This document shows, one piece after another, positions 1 to 8,534 of a DNA stretch of 64,000 bases. The notes beneath the pieces are model-generated. The model was given only the letters and a program-made list of their open reading frames with translations. It was not told where the DNA came from and searched no databases. Every line of letters begins with the position of its first letter. Position 1 is the stretch's first letter. Both the position numbers and the translations under genes were made by a program. The stretch spans positions 100,743 through 164,742 of the forward strand of contig CAYOWK010000001.1 in the NCBI GenBank assembly GCA_964407665.1, read 5' to 3'. This DNA comes from CAYOWK01 sp964407665. Lineage in GTDB: Bacteria > Pseudomonadota > Alphaproteobacteria > Caulobacterales > Hyphomonadaceae.

Positions 1-2
1 TC

Positions 3-107
3 GAGGACATTCAGAAAAGCGGTGAAAGAGGTCAAGCCTCCTTGCCCGCGCGACCGGCGGAAGTGACGCCCGAAATGCTCTCGGAAATCCGCGAGGCCGT
101 GCAATAG
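3..107 (+). CDS. C-terminal end of an unidentified protein (partial, start outside window)
   Basis: An open frame enters from the left edge and ends at TAG 105-107. It encodes 34 residues ending PEMLSEIREAVQ. It is too short to assign to a family. The 275 bases between it and the insertion sequence that begins at 383 contain no recognisable gene. Confidence 0.35.
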   Translation, partial: EDIQKSGERGQASLPARPAEVTPEMLSEIREAVQ

Positions 108-419
108 GAAAAGGCTAGGCAGTCGAAGCAGCAGGTCCGCCAAGATTGGTGTTTTCCGCCGATTCGAAGGGCTGTGGTGGGCCCGATTGCCTAACGAGCG
201 GGACAGTATCGACCGATCCGACGTAGGGGCGAGCGTTGCGAGAGCTTTCGTCCGTGATGGGTCCCTCAGATTCCACGTTCTTTCGGAGAAGGTTTTCTAC
301 GCTCGCGCCGCTAATATAGTGGGAGCGCTCCGGAGAAAACTCGAGATGGTTTGCGCCGCTATCGTGCGCTCCCAGGATGACGTGCCCCCCAGATCCTGGA
401 CCGTTTTGAGCTAGAGTTT

Positions 420-743
420 TTGCTCGTATTTTCCCCTGGCTGGGAGGAGCGAAGCGATGAGCCGAAGGCCGGCGCAGCCAACGCATCGAAGTTCACGGAC
501 GCGCAGAAGGCGTTCGTCATCAAGCAGGGTGAAGAGGGGACGCCGGTGGCTGAGGTCTGCCGCAAGGCGGGCATCAGTCAGGCGACCAACTTTGCGTGGA
601 AGAAGAAGTACGCGGGTCTGATGCCATCCGAGATGCGCCGGTTGAAGCAGCTCGAGGAAGAGAACGCCCGGCTGAAGCGGATCGTGGCGGACCTGTCGCT
701 CGACAAGGAGATGCTGCAGGACATCGTCCGCCGAAAGCTCTGA
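420..743 (+). CDS. IS3-family transposase OrfA
   Basis: OrfA of IS3 elements is the small DNA-binding partner of the transposase. The HTH part (FTDAQKAFVIKQG to AWKKKYAGL) is followed by a leucine-zipper-like stretch (RRLKQLEEENARLKRIVADL) typical of this group. The only in-frame start is TTG at 420, and the residues before SKFTDAQ do not look like a normal N-terminus, so the start has probably drifted. The frame ends at 741-743 and overlaps the OrfB frame, which resumes at 740 as LRPDRQRQLVDEAR. That arrangement fits the usual minus-one frameshift that makes OrfAB. Confidence 0.75.
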   Translation: MLVFSPGWEERSDEPKAGAANASKFTDAQKAFVIKQGEEGTPVAEVCRKAGISQATNFAWKKKYAGLMPSEMRRLKQLEEENARLKRIVADLSLDKEMLQDIVRRKL

Positions 744-1332
744 GGCCTGATCGTCAGCGTCAGCTCGTCGACGAGGCGCGCGCAGAGTGGAAGGTGTCGA
801 TCCGTCGCGCCTGCGAGGTCGTCGGTTCCGTCAGGTCGACCTACCACTACCGCTCTGTGCGCCCCGACCAGGCCAGTCTCAGTAGGCGGATCCGGGAGAT
901 CGCGGAAGCGCGTGTCCGCTTCGGCTATCGGCGTATCCACGTGTTGCTCTGTCGGGAGGGATGGCGTGTGAACGAGAAGCGCATCTATCGTCTCTATCGC
1001 GAAGAACGTCTGCAATTGCGGAAGAAGACGCCGCGGCGAGCTTCAACGGCAAGTTCCGGGACGAGTGCCTGTCGCTGGAATGGTTCCGCTCGCGGGCGGA
1101 GGCGAAGGTGCTGATCGAGGGCTGGCGCAGGCACTTCAACGCGGTTCGGCCTCATTCGAGCCTCGGGTACCTGACACCGGCGGAATTTGTGGCCAGTATC
1201 AGAAACGTAGCATCCGTGAGCGCGACGGAGCGGATCGCTGCGGTGGATGGAGCCTACGCGCTCCGCCCCGTCGCTCAACCACCCCGGCTGGGGCAAACAA
1301 GGAAGGCAGATCAGGCCGCCTACTCAAACTAG
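740..1332 (+). pseudogene. IS3-family transposase OrfB, internally deleted
   Basis: The N-terminal half runs in one frame from 740 to about 1035 (RRACEVVGSVRSTYHYRSV, then RFGYRRIHVLL and NEKRIYRLYREERLQLRKK). The C-terminal end runs in another frame from about 1040 to 1332 (SFNGKFRDECLSLEWF, then HFNAVRPHSSLGYLTPAEF). The junction lies near 1030-1042. Only about 196 codons remain of the usual 270-280, and the missing middle is where the two catalytic Asp of the DDE triad lie. The residue expected to be the catalytic Glu just before SFNGKF is also not kept. No active transposase can be made from this copy. Confidence 0.85.
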
Positions 1333-1567
1333 CCGTGGTCCGAAGAAACTGAGCAGGTCACCCGGCGCAACCAGCCCGCCAGGTGCGAAACGGGTCGAAA
1401 ACTCTGCACCCGGATGGTCCAAAGCTGGGTAGCACCTCAAAAGGCGAACAGACTCTCGCAATGAACGGCCCGGATCAGGGGGCTGGGTCAATTTGCTTTT
1501 GGCTTATGGGCCCCTTAAGCAGTTCAAACTAGACAGAAGTATCAGCAATGGCTATATCTTGGTGGGA

Positions 1568-1948
1568 ATGGCATTCGGTTCTACCTTGCAAAGATTATTT
1601 GCGCTCGCGCGTGTTGCGCTGGCGTCGATCCTGCTTGTTGGCGTGCCGATAGCCGATGCGGCGGCCTGCGCCGGTGAAGAGATTACGGGTTCAGTTGAAG
1701 CCAGCCTTGCAGCCGATGATTTGGTTGAAGCTGGCGACGATGGCGGATCGGGGTCCGGCGATCATGACCGCCGGCCTGGCGACGATCAGCATTGCGTCCA
1801 TGGGCATTGCCATCACGTGGCGGCCTTCAGGAACAGCGACACAAGCGCTCCCGCCCTGACCATGGATGCGACGGCCTTTCCGCGAGCCGGCCTTGATACG
1901 GTGCTGACATGGACGTCCGCAGGGCCCGAACGCCCACCGAGGGGCTGA
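1568..1948 (+). CDS. CzcI-like periplasmic metal-responsive protein
   Basis: This 126-residue secreted protein leads the czc operon. A hydrophobic signal segment (residues about 8-28, ALARVALASILLVGVPIADA) precedes an acidic stretch and a His/Cys-rich motif, HCVHGHCHH, near residue 75. That motif resembles the HCHHH clusters of CzcI/CnrX-type periplasmic proteins that accompany Co/Zn/Cd efflux operons. ATG 1568 was preferred because the signal peptide follows it directly; an in-frame start at 1493 would add 25 polar residues. The czcC-like gene follows 67 bp downstream. The role is inferred from position and the metal-binding motif, not from clear homology. Confidence 0.6.
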   Translation: MAFGSTLQRLFALARVALASILLVGVPIADAAACAGEEITGSVEASLAADDLVEAGDDGGSGSGDHDRRPGDDQHCVHGHCHHVAAFRNSDTSAPALTMDATAFPRAGLDTVLTWTSAGPERPPRG

Positions 1949-2015
1949 ATCAAAGTGAAACCGCGCGCGCAATCTTGCCCGCGTTGAGATGACACTCTGA
2001 TTTCAGGGAATTCCG

Positions 2016-3260
2016 ATGCAATCGATGACTCGCGTCTGTGGACGCGTGGCGCTCTGCTGGGCGCTGGCGGCTATGGCTCCGATCGGAGTTACGTGGGCGC
2101 AAACCGTACACAAACCAATGACGCTCACAGAAGCGCTGGACCTCGCGCGGTCGAGCTCCCCGGTTGTTGGGATTGCTGATGCGCAGACCGAAGCCGCGCG
2201 CGGTCGACAGCGCCAGGCAGGAGCCGGCATCAACCCCGAGGCCAGCTACACTCTCGAGAACTTCTCTGGTAGCGGGATGATGAGCGGCACAGACAACGCC
2301 GAATCGACAATCGGCCTGTCCCAGCAGTTCGAACTCGGCGGTAAACGCGAGGCGCGCAGCGCGACGGCAAGCAGGCAGGCGGACGCCGTCAGCGTCAGGG
2401 CCCAAATCTCACGCGCCGACCTGGATCTGTCGGTCCGCGAGCGGTTTGCCGAACTTTCAGCAGCCGAGGAAAGACTGGATCTGGCGACGGCCGCCGCAGA
2501 GCGCGCAAGCCGCCTGTCTGGTCTCGCGCAGACGCTGGTCGATGCAGGGCGGGAGCCCCCCTTGCGCGTTCTGCGCGCACAAGCGCAACTCGCCGAGTCG
2601 CAGGCGCAGCTCAATATCGCGGCAGCAGAGCTTGCGGCGGCGCAGCGCGCCATCGCTGCGCTGTGGGGCGGTGGCGGAGACCTCGTCGATGCGACCGGTC
2701 CGTGGGAACATCACGATCCTGGACTGTCCCTAAACGTCTCGCCAACCGATACGCTCGATTATCGGCTTGCACAGGCCGATCACGAAGCTGCAGAGGCCGC
2801 GCTGCGTCTGGAAAAGTCGAACGCCTGGGTCGATGTGACGGTGAGCGGCGGCTTTCGGCGTTTCGAGTCCACCGGCGAACAGGCCTGGGTTGCCGGCGTC
2901 AGCATTCCGATCCCGATCCAGAACATGAATGGCGGCGCCATCGCGGCAGCCCGTGCCGATGACCGAGCGGCCGAGCTGCAGCTGAATTTCGTTCTGGCCG
3001 AGGCGGTTCGGCGTATCAACGACGCGCGGGCCGCCTTCCAGGCGGCTGATGCGCGGGCGACCGCTCTGGAGACAAAGGCGGTGCGTCAGGCCGAGGAAGC
3101 CCTCAGTCTCGCCCAGGTCGGCTACGAAGCCGGCCGCTTCCAGCTCATCGACGTGCTCGACGCCGAAGACGCATTCGCCAGTATTCAGAACGCCTCAATT
3201 GAGGCGAGGCTCGCCCGGGCCAGAGCTGCCGCCGCGCTCATCCGCGCCCATGCGAACTGA
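2016..3260 (+). CDS. czcC: CzcC-family outer membrane factor (TolC-like)
   Basis: This is the outer-membrane channel of a tripartite heavy-metal RND efflux pump. The 414-residue product has a signal peptide ending near VTWAQ (about residue 28) and two repeated OEP halves rich in Ala/Glu/Arg helices (for example LAAAQRAIAALWGGGG in the first and VLAEAVRRINDARAAFQ in the second). The length matches CzcC/CusC proteins. It is followed 104 bp later by the membrane fusion protein and then the RND pump, the standard czcCBA order. Cobalt, zinc and cadmium are the likely substrates, judged from the RND signature in the pump. Confidence 0.88.
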   Translation: MQSMTRVCGRVALCWALAAMAPIGVTWAQTVHKPMTLTEALDLARSSSPVVGIADAQTEAARGRQRQAGAGINPEASYTLENFSGSGMMSGTDNAESTIGLSQQFELGGKREARSATASRQADAVSVRAQISRADLDLSVRERFAELSAAEERLDLATAAAERASRLSGLAQTLVDAGREPPLRVLRAQAQLAESQAQLNIAAAELAAAQRAIAALWGGGGDLVDATGPWEHHDPGLSLNVSPTDTLDYRLAQADHEAAEAALRLEKSNAWVDVTVSGGFRRFESTGEQAWVAGVSIPIPIQNMNGGAIAAARADDRAAELQLNFVLAEAVRRINDARAAFQAADARATALETKAVRQAEEALSLAQVGYEAGRFQLIDVLDAEDAFASIQNASIEARLARARAAAALIRAHAN

Positions 3261-3364
3261 CGACGCGCTGATGCCGCACCAGACATGCCTCATCAATCTC
3301 GCCCAGCTTCCGGGGATAGCCGCCGATCCGGCGGGTCCCCATTACCTTCCCAAAGGCAAATGAG

Positions 3365-4645
3365 ATGACCTTCAGCAAACAGAATCTGCTCATCGGGGGC
3401 GCCGCCGTAGCACTACTGGCGGCCGGACTCACGGCCGGCTTTGTCCTGTCCGGCGGCGATCGCAGTCACGAGGGTGAAGGCGCCGAACAGCACGCCGCCG
3501 AACTTGGCGCTGCTGCTTCAACGGCGACAGAGCATGACGAGCATGGCGCCGAGGAGGCTGGCCATGAGGCGGGCGAGGATGAACACGAGGATGAACACGA
3601 GGGGGAAGAGCACGCGGAAGGGGAGATCGAGATCGACGCGGCAGGGATTGAGCGATCAGGAATTGCGCTCGTCACGCTCGCGCCAGGCAGTCTTGGCGCC
3701 GAAATTTCGGCTCAGGCAACTGTCGTCGCCGCCCCGAACGGCGAAGCCATCCTGACCGCACGGGCTGCGGGCGCCATAACCGACATCCGCAAGCGCCTTG
3801 GCGATCCTGTCCGTCGTGGTGAGACGGTTGCGCTTGTGTTGAGCCCGGAGGCCGCGGCGCTGTCCGCATCTCTTAGCAGTGCGAAGTCCCGGCTCGACCT
3901 CGCGGAGACGAGGTTCGAGCGCGAGAAGACGCTCTACGAGTCGAAGGTCACCTCCCGTCAGGATTTCGAAACGGCGCAAGCTGAGTTGGCGCAGGCCGAA
4001 GCTGAGTATCGTCGCAGCGAAACGTCGGCGCGAGCTGCCGGCGTTTCGGGCGATGGCCAGTCTGTCGCCGTTGCCAGCCAGATCAACGGCCGCGTGACGT
4101 CCGTGACGGCGGCAGCGAAGCTTGGCGCCTATGTTTCGCCAGACACGGAGCTCTTCCGCATTTCGGATCCGACCAAGATCCAGATCGAAGCCGCCGTGCC
4201 GGTGATGGACGCCCAACGGATCCGGCCGGGCGATTCCGCCTCTATCGAAGCGAATGGTGCGACCCATGCTGCAAGCGTGCGCGCCATCACACCATCGATT
4301 GACGCGGCCAGCCGCGCAGCCACTGTCGTCCTGGAACTCGAATCGCCGGTTGCCCAGCTGCAACCCGGCCAGTATGCGCGCGCCCTGATCCGTCCCGCCG
4401 CTCAGGCTGACGGTCCCATGGGGTTCGTTGTGCCGGAAGAGGCGATCCAGAACGTCGAGGGACGCGATGTGGTCTTTGTCCGCACCGATGACGGCTTCCT
4501 CGCGACGCCGGTGAGCGTCGGTCAGCGCGCCGGCGGGCGTGCGGAGATCGTGAAGGGCCTTGAGCCAGGGCAGATCGTTGCGGGCCGCAAGGCCTTCGTC
4601 CTGAAGGCCGAAATGGGCAAGGGCGAAGCAGGCCACGACGACTGA
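3365..4645 (+). CDS. czcB: CzcB-family periplasmic adaptor (membrane fusion protein)
   Basis: The adaptor links the inner-membrane pump to the outer-membrane channel. After an N-terminal anchor (LLIGGAAVALLAAGLTAGFVLSGG) comes a His/Glu/Asp-rich segment at about residues 37-82 with repeated EHDEH and HEDEHEGEEH units, a likely metal-binding region seen in many CzcB proteins. A HlyD/lipoyl-type domain (LTARAAGAITDIRKRLGDPV), an alpha-hairpin (about residues 165-220) and beta-barrel domains follow. It is 426 residues, within the family range. It ends 37 bp before czcA. Confidence 0.9.
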   Translation: MTFSKQNLLIGGAAVALLAAGLTAGFVLSGGDRSHEGEGAEQHAAELGAAASTATEHDEHGAEEAGHEAGEDEHEDEHEGEEHAEGEIEIDAAGIERSGIALVTLAPGSLGAEISAQATVVAAPNGEAILTARAAGAITDIRKRLGDPVRRGETVALVLSPEAAALSASLSSAKSRLDLAETRFEREKTLYESKVTSRQDFETAQAELAQAEAEYRRSETSARAAGVSGDGQSVAVASQINGRVTSVTAAAKLGAYVSPDTELFRISDPTKIQIEAAVPVMDAQRIRPGDSASIEANGATHAASVRAITPSIDAASRAATVVLELESPVAQLQPGQYARALIRPAAQADGPMGFVVPEEAIQNVEGRDVVFVRTDDGFLATPVSVGQRAGGRAEIVKGLEPGQIVAGRKAFVLKAEMGKGEAGHDD

Positions 4646-4682
4646 CATTCGTGATCCTCAGACACGTAGAGAACACACCGCC

Positions 4683-7600
4683 ATGATTGCCCGGATTCTT
4701 TCCCTCTCCGTTCGCGCCCGCTACGTGGTCGTCTTTCTGACGCTGCTCGTCGCCGCCTTCGGCGTTTTCAACCTCATACGTTTGCCGATCGACGCTGTCC
4801 CCGACATCACCAACAAACAGGTCCAGATCAACACCTCCGATCCGGAACTTGGTCCGCTCGAAATCGAAAAGCGGGTGACGTTCCCGATCGAGACGGCGCT
4901 CGCGGGTATTCCTGGCCTTGAGAGCACGCGATCCCTGTCGCGCAACGGCTTCAGCCAGGTGACTGCTGTGTTCACAGAAAGCACTGACATCTACTTTGCG
5001 CGCCAGCAGGTGACAGAACGTCTGGCGCAGTCGCGGGACGCCCTTCCCAACGGTGTGCAGCCGACCATAGGTCCGATCACGACCGGCCTTGGCGACATCT
5101 TCATGTGGACGGTCGAGTTCGCCAAGCCGGACCAAGCGACTGTCGCCGCCAACGCCGGCAAGCCAGGCTGGCAGAGCGACGGGACATTCATCACAGCAGA
5201 AGGCGAGCGTCTGACGGATGATGTATCACGCGGCGCCTATCTGAGGGCCGTGCAGGACTGGATCATCCGGCCGCAGATGCGCGCAATCGAGAATGTCGCC
5301 GGCATCGACTCCATCGGCGGCTACGAAAAGCAATACGTCATCGAACCCGATCCGGCGAAGCTGGCTGCGTTCGGCGTGTCCTTCTCAGAACTGGCGCGGG
5401 CGCTGGAGAGCGCCAACCTGTCGGTGGGGGCCAATTTCCTGCAACGGGGTGGGGAGTCTTTCCTGATCCGGGCTGACGCCCGTGTGCGGACGCTCGACGA
5501 GATCCGCCGTGCCGTCGTGGCCAATCGTGACGGCGTTCCTGTCGCTGTCCAGGATCTGGCGGAGGTGAAGATCGGCGGCGATTTGCGCACCGGCGCGGCC
5601 ACCAAGAACGGCGAGGAAGTCGTCATCGGAACAGCCTTCATGCTGACGGGCGCCAACAGCCGCGAAGTCGCCTCGGCGGTTGGCGTCCGGCTGACGGAGG
5701 TTGCGAGGTCTCTTCCTCCGGGTATCGAGGCGAACCTCGCCTACGACCGCTCGAAGCTGGTGAATGCAACGGTTGCGACTGTCGAGAAGAACCTTGCAGA
5801 AGGCGCGCTCTTCGTCGTCGTGATCCTGTTCGTCATGCTCGGGAATTTCCGGGCGGCCTTGATCACCGGCATGGTCATTCCCCTGTCAATGCTGATGACG
5901 GCGATCGGCATGAACGAGCTCGGCGTCTCGGGCAATCTGATGAGCCTCGGCGCGCTGGACTTTGGCCTGATTGTCGACGGGGCCGTCATTATCGTCGAGA
6001 ACTGCCTGCGACGCCTCGCCGAACGCCAGCATCATGAGGGCAGGCTGCTCTCCTTGCACGAGCGCCTTTTCGAAGTCACCGAAGCGTCGAAGGAGATGAT
6101 CCAGCCGACCATTTTCGGCCAGGCAATCATCTTCCTTGTCTACGCCCCGCTGCTCGCCTTCACCGGCGTCGAGGGCAAGCTGTTCTCGCCCATGGCCATT
6201 ACGGTCATGCTGGCGCTGGCTGGAGCCTTCGTGCTGTCGCTCACCTTTGTGCCGGCCATGGTCGCCATCCTGATCCGGGGCAAGGTGGCCGAAAAGGAAG
6301 TTGCGATCGTGCGCCTCTCCAAGGCACGCTATATTCCGCTGCTGCGGGCGGCTGTTCGCATGCCTATACCCGTCATCGGCGTTGGAGCCGCAATCTTTGC
6401 TGTGGCAGCCTTCCTGTTCACGACGCTGGGACAGGAGTTCACGCCGCAGCTGGATGAAAAGGACCTGGCGGTCCAGTCGCGGCGCATCCCGTCGACTTCC
6501 CTTGAGCAGTCCCTGGATATGCAAAAGCGGGTCGAGTTGGCGATTTTGGCGCTGCCCGAAGTCGAACGCGTGATGTCAAAGACCGGCACCGCGGAAGTGG
6601 CTGCCGATCCGATGCCCGTGAACATCTCCGACGGCTTCGTGATCGTGAAACCCGAGCACGAATGGCCGGAGAAAATTGGCAAGGAACAGCTGGTCGCGAA
6701 AATCGAAGCCGCCGTATCCAAGGAAACTGGCAACGCCTTCGAGTTCAGCCAGCCGATCGAGCTGCGCTTCAATGAGCTTATTTCCGGTGTTCGCTCTGAC
6801 GTTGCGGTCAAGCTCTATGGCGACGATCTCGAAGTGCTTGGCCCTGCTGCCCAGCAAATCGCCGCGGCGTTGCAAACCATCAGCGGTGCTGCCGATGTCA
6901 AAGTCGAGCAGACGGAGGGTTTCCCGGTCCTGGACGTACAGTTCAATCGTGACGCCATCGCCCGCAACGGTCTCACCATCGAGGAGGTTGCGGATTCCGT
7001 CGCATCCGCACTGGGCGGACGGGAAGCGGGTCTGGTATTCGAAGGCGACCGGCGGTTCGAGATCGTGGTGCGTGTGCCTGACGCGCTGCGCAATGATGTC
7101 GACGCCATAGGCGCGCTGCCGGTCATGCTGCCTGTGATCGACGATCAGCCGCGGCTGAGCGTCCCGCTGCGCTCGCTGGCGGAGTTCTCTTTCACCGAGG
7201 GTCTGAACCAGATCAGCCGCGAGAATGGCAAACGTCGCATCGTGGTGCAGGCCAACATACGGGGCCGCGATCTCGGCGGGTTTGTCGCCGAGGCCCAGAC
7301 CAAGGTAGCGCAAGTCGCCCTTCCGGCCGGCGCCTACGTTGAATGGGGCGGACAATTCGAGAACCTCCAGGCGGCCTCTGCGCGCCTGGGAATCGTTGTC
7401 CCGATCTGCTTCGTCCTGATCCTGGCGCTGCTTTATATGGCGCTTGGCGGCGTCGCGCCTGCGCTCGCCGTTTTCTCGGCCGTGCCGCTTGCGCTGGCGG
7501 GCGGAGTGTTTGCACTCGTTCTGCGGGGCTTGCCGTTCTCCATCTCGGCTGCCGTGGGGTTCATCGCGCTCTCGGGTGTCGCCGTGCTCAACGGCCTCGT

Positions 7601-7919
7601 GATGATGACCAGCATCCGCAAGCGTCTGGACGCCGGCTTGGCGCTGGATGACGCCATCATTGACGGCGCGATTGAGCGTTATCGGCCGGTGCTGATGACG
7701 GCGCTCGTCGCCGCCATCGGCTTCGTACCGATGGCGCTGGCGACAGAAACCGGCGCCGAGGTGCAACGTCCGCTCGCGACCGTCGTTATCGGCGGCTTGA
7801 TCACGGCGACAATCCTGACGCTCTTTGTGCTTCCCGCGATCTGCAAGCTTGCGCTCAGGCGCAAGGCGGCGGTGCGCCTGACGCCAGACGATGAGCCGGT
7901 GGTGCAGCCCGCGGAATAG
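4683..7919 (+). CDS. czcA: CzcA-family heavy-metal efflux RND transporter
   Basis: This is the proton-driven inner-membrane pump of the system, 1078 residues, full length for the HME-RND family. TM4 carries DFGLIVDGAVIIVEN starting at D426. D426, D432 and E439 match the HME1 signature associated with Co(II)/Zn(II)/Cd(II) export rather than the HME4 signature for Cu/Ag. The N-terminus (SLSVRARYVVVFLTLLVA to LPIDAVPDITNKQVQINT) is typical of CzcA. It lies between the adaptor gene and a CDF gene 12 bp downstream, so all are probably one transcript. Substrate specificity is inferred from the motif and the neighbours. Confidence 0.93.
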   Translation: MIARILSLSVRARYVVVFLTLLVAAFGVFNLIRLPIDAVPDITNKQVQINTSDPELGPLEIEKRVTFPIETALAGIPGLESTRSLSRNGFSQVTAVFTESTDIYFARQQVTERLAQSRDALPNGVQPTIGPITTGLGDIFMWTVEFAKPDQATVAANAGKPGWQSDGTFITAEGERLTDDVSRGAYLRAVQDWIIRPQMRAIENVAGIDSIGGYEKQYVIEPDPAKLAAFGVSFSELARALESANLSVGANFLQRGGESFLIRADARVRTLDEIRRAVVANRDGVPVAVQDLAEVKIGGDLRTGAATKNGEEVVIGTAFMLTGANSREVASAVGVRLTEVARSLPPGIEANLAYDRSKLVNATVATVEKNLAEGALFVVVILFVMLGNFRAALITGMVIPLSMLMTAIGMNELGVSGNLMSLGALDFGLIVDGAVIIVENCLRRLAERQHHEGRLLSLHERLFEVTEASKEMIQPTIFGQAIIFLVYAPLLAFTGVEGKLFSPMAITVMLALAGAFVLSLTFVPAMVAILIRGKVAEKEVAIVRLSKARYIPLLRAAVRMPIPVIGVGAAIFAVAAFLFTTLGQEFTPQLDEKDLAVQSRRIPSTSLEQSLDMQKRVELAILALPEVERVMSKTGTAEVAADPMPVNISDGFVIVKPEHEWPEKIGKEQLVAKIEAAVSKETGNAFEFSQPIELRFNELISGVRSDVAVKLYGDDLEVLGPAAQQIAAALQTISGAADVKVEQTEGFPVLDVQFNRDAIARNGLTIEEVADSVASALGGREAGLVFEGDRRFEIVVRVPDALRNDVDAIGALPVMLPVIDDQPRLSVPLRSLAEFSFTEGLNQISRENGKRRIVVQANIRGRDLGGFVAEAQTKVAQVALPAGAYVEWGGQFENLQAASARLGIVVPICFVLILALLYMALGGVAPALAVFSAVPLALAGGVFALVLRGLPFSISAAVGFIALSGVAVLNGLVMMTSIRKRLDAGLALDDAIIDGAIERYRPVLMTALVAAIGFVPMALATETGAEVQRPLATVVIGGLITATILTLFVLPAICKLALRRKAAVRLTPDDEPVVQPAE

Positions 7920-7931
7920 AGGAGGGCCAAC

Positions 7932-8534
7932 ATGACTGTGACGGCAGGAAACGCCGAGACACAGAAGCAGAAGCGCACGCTTCTGATCGTCTTTGCGTTG
8001 AACCTTCTGCTATTCGTGTCGCTCGGAGCCGCTGGCTTGATGGCCGACTCGAGCGCGCTGATTGCCAATGCCGTGGATAATCTGTCGGACACGGCGGTCT
8101 ACGCCATCAGCTGGCTCGCCGTCGGAAAATCCGCAAAGCTGAAAGGTGCCGCGGCGCGCTTCTCGGGCGTCATGCTTCTGGTGTTTGCGGCCGCAGTGTT
8201 GATCGACGCAGTGCGGCGGCCCTTCTTCGGCCCCGAACCCATCGGTGTGACCATGATCATGATGGCGGCCTTTGCGGCGGTCGTGAATTTGCTCTGCCTG
8301 CGCCTGCTGAAGCCGCTCAAGACCGATGACGTGAATCTCAGGGCAGCGCAGACCTTCAGCGTCAATGATTTCTATTCGAACGGCGGCATCGTGGTGGCGG
8401 GGGGGCTGGTCTGGTGGACGGGGTCGTGGATTCCGGATGTGCTCGTCGGACTGGTCGTCGCCGGCGTCGCCGTGGCGGGGGCGTTTGAAATTCTTCGCGA
8501 CGCCAAGCAGGAAAGCAAGTCGGGCGATGAGTGA
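7932..8534 (+). CDS. Short CDF-family cation efflux protein
   Basis: A 200-residue membrane protein of the cation diffusion facilitator family. It has the hydrophobic segments of the CDF core but almost no cytoplasmic C-terminal domain; classical CDFs are near 300 residues. In TM2 the metal motif reads DNLSD (DxxxD). In TM5, where zinc CDFs have HxxxD, it reads NDFYSN (DxxxN). A strong AGGAGG at 7919-7924 precedes the ATG. The gene overlaps the following ATPase by 8 bp (ATGAGTGA), so the two are translationally coupled. Export of a divalent metal is likely; the ion is uncertain because of the altered ligands. Confidence 0.8.
   Translation: MTVTAGNAETQKQKRTLLIVFALNLLLFVSLGAAGLMADSSALIANAVDNLSDTAVYAISWLAVGKSAKLKGAAARFSGVMLLVFAAAVLIDAVRRPFFGPEPIGVTMIMMAAFAAVVNLLCLRLLKPLKTDDVNLRAAQTFSVNDFYSNGGIVVAGGLVWWTGSWIPDVLVGLVVAGVAVAGAFEILRDAKQESKSGDE

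Larger units (their letters stand above)
383..1434 (+). mobile_element. Degenerate IS3-family (IS407-like) insertion sequence
   Basis: Imperfect terminal inverted repeats bound the element. The left end starts TGCCCCCCAG at 383. The right end, read on the opposite strand from 1434, starts TGCTACCCAG. Both then share TGGACC and AGAGTTTT blocks over about 40 bp, and both begin TG as IS3 elements do. Inside are an orfA and the two ends of an orfB whose middle is missing. The element is 1052 bp, shorter than the roughly 1.2 kb usual for this group. The flanks (ACG on the left, CCT on the right) show no 3-bp target duplication, so the element has been rearranged or is old. It sits just upstream of the metal-resistance operon. 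Confidence 0.85.

Noticed and set aside
380..1437. Target-site duplication around the IS3 element
   Set aside because: The three bases on the left (ACG) and right (CCT) differ.
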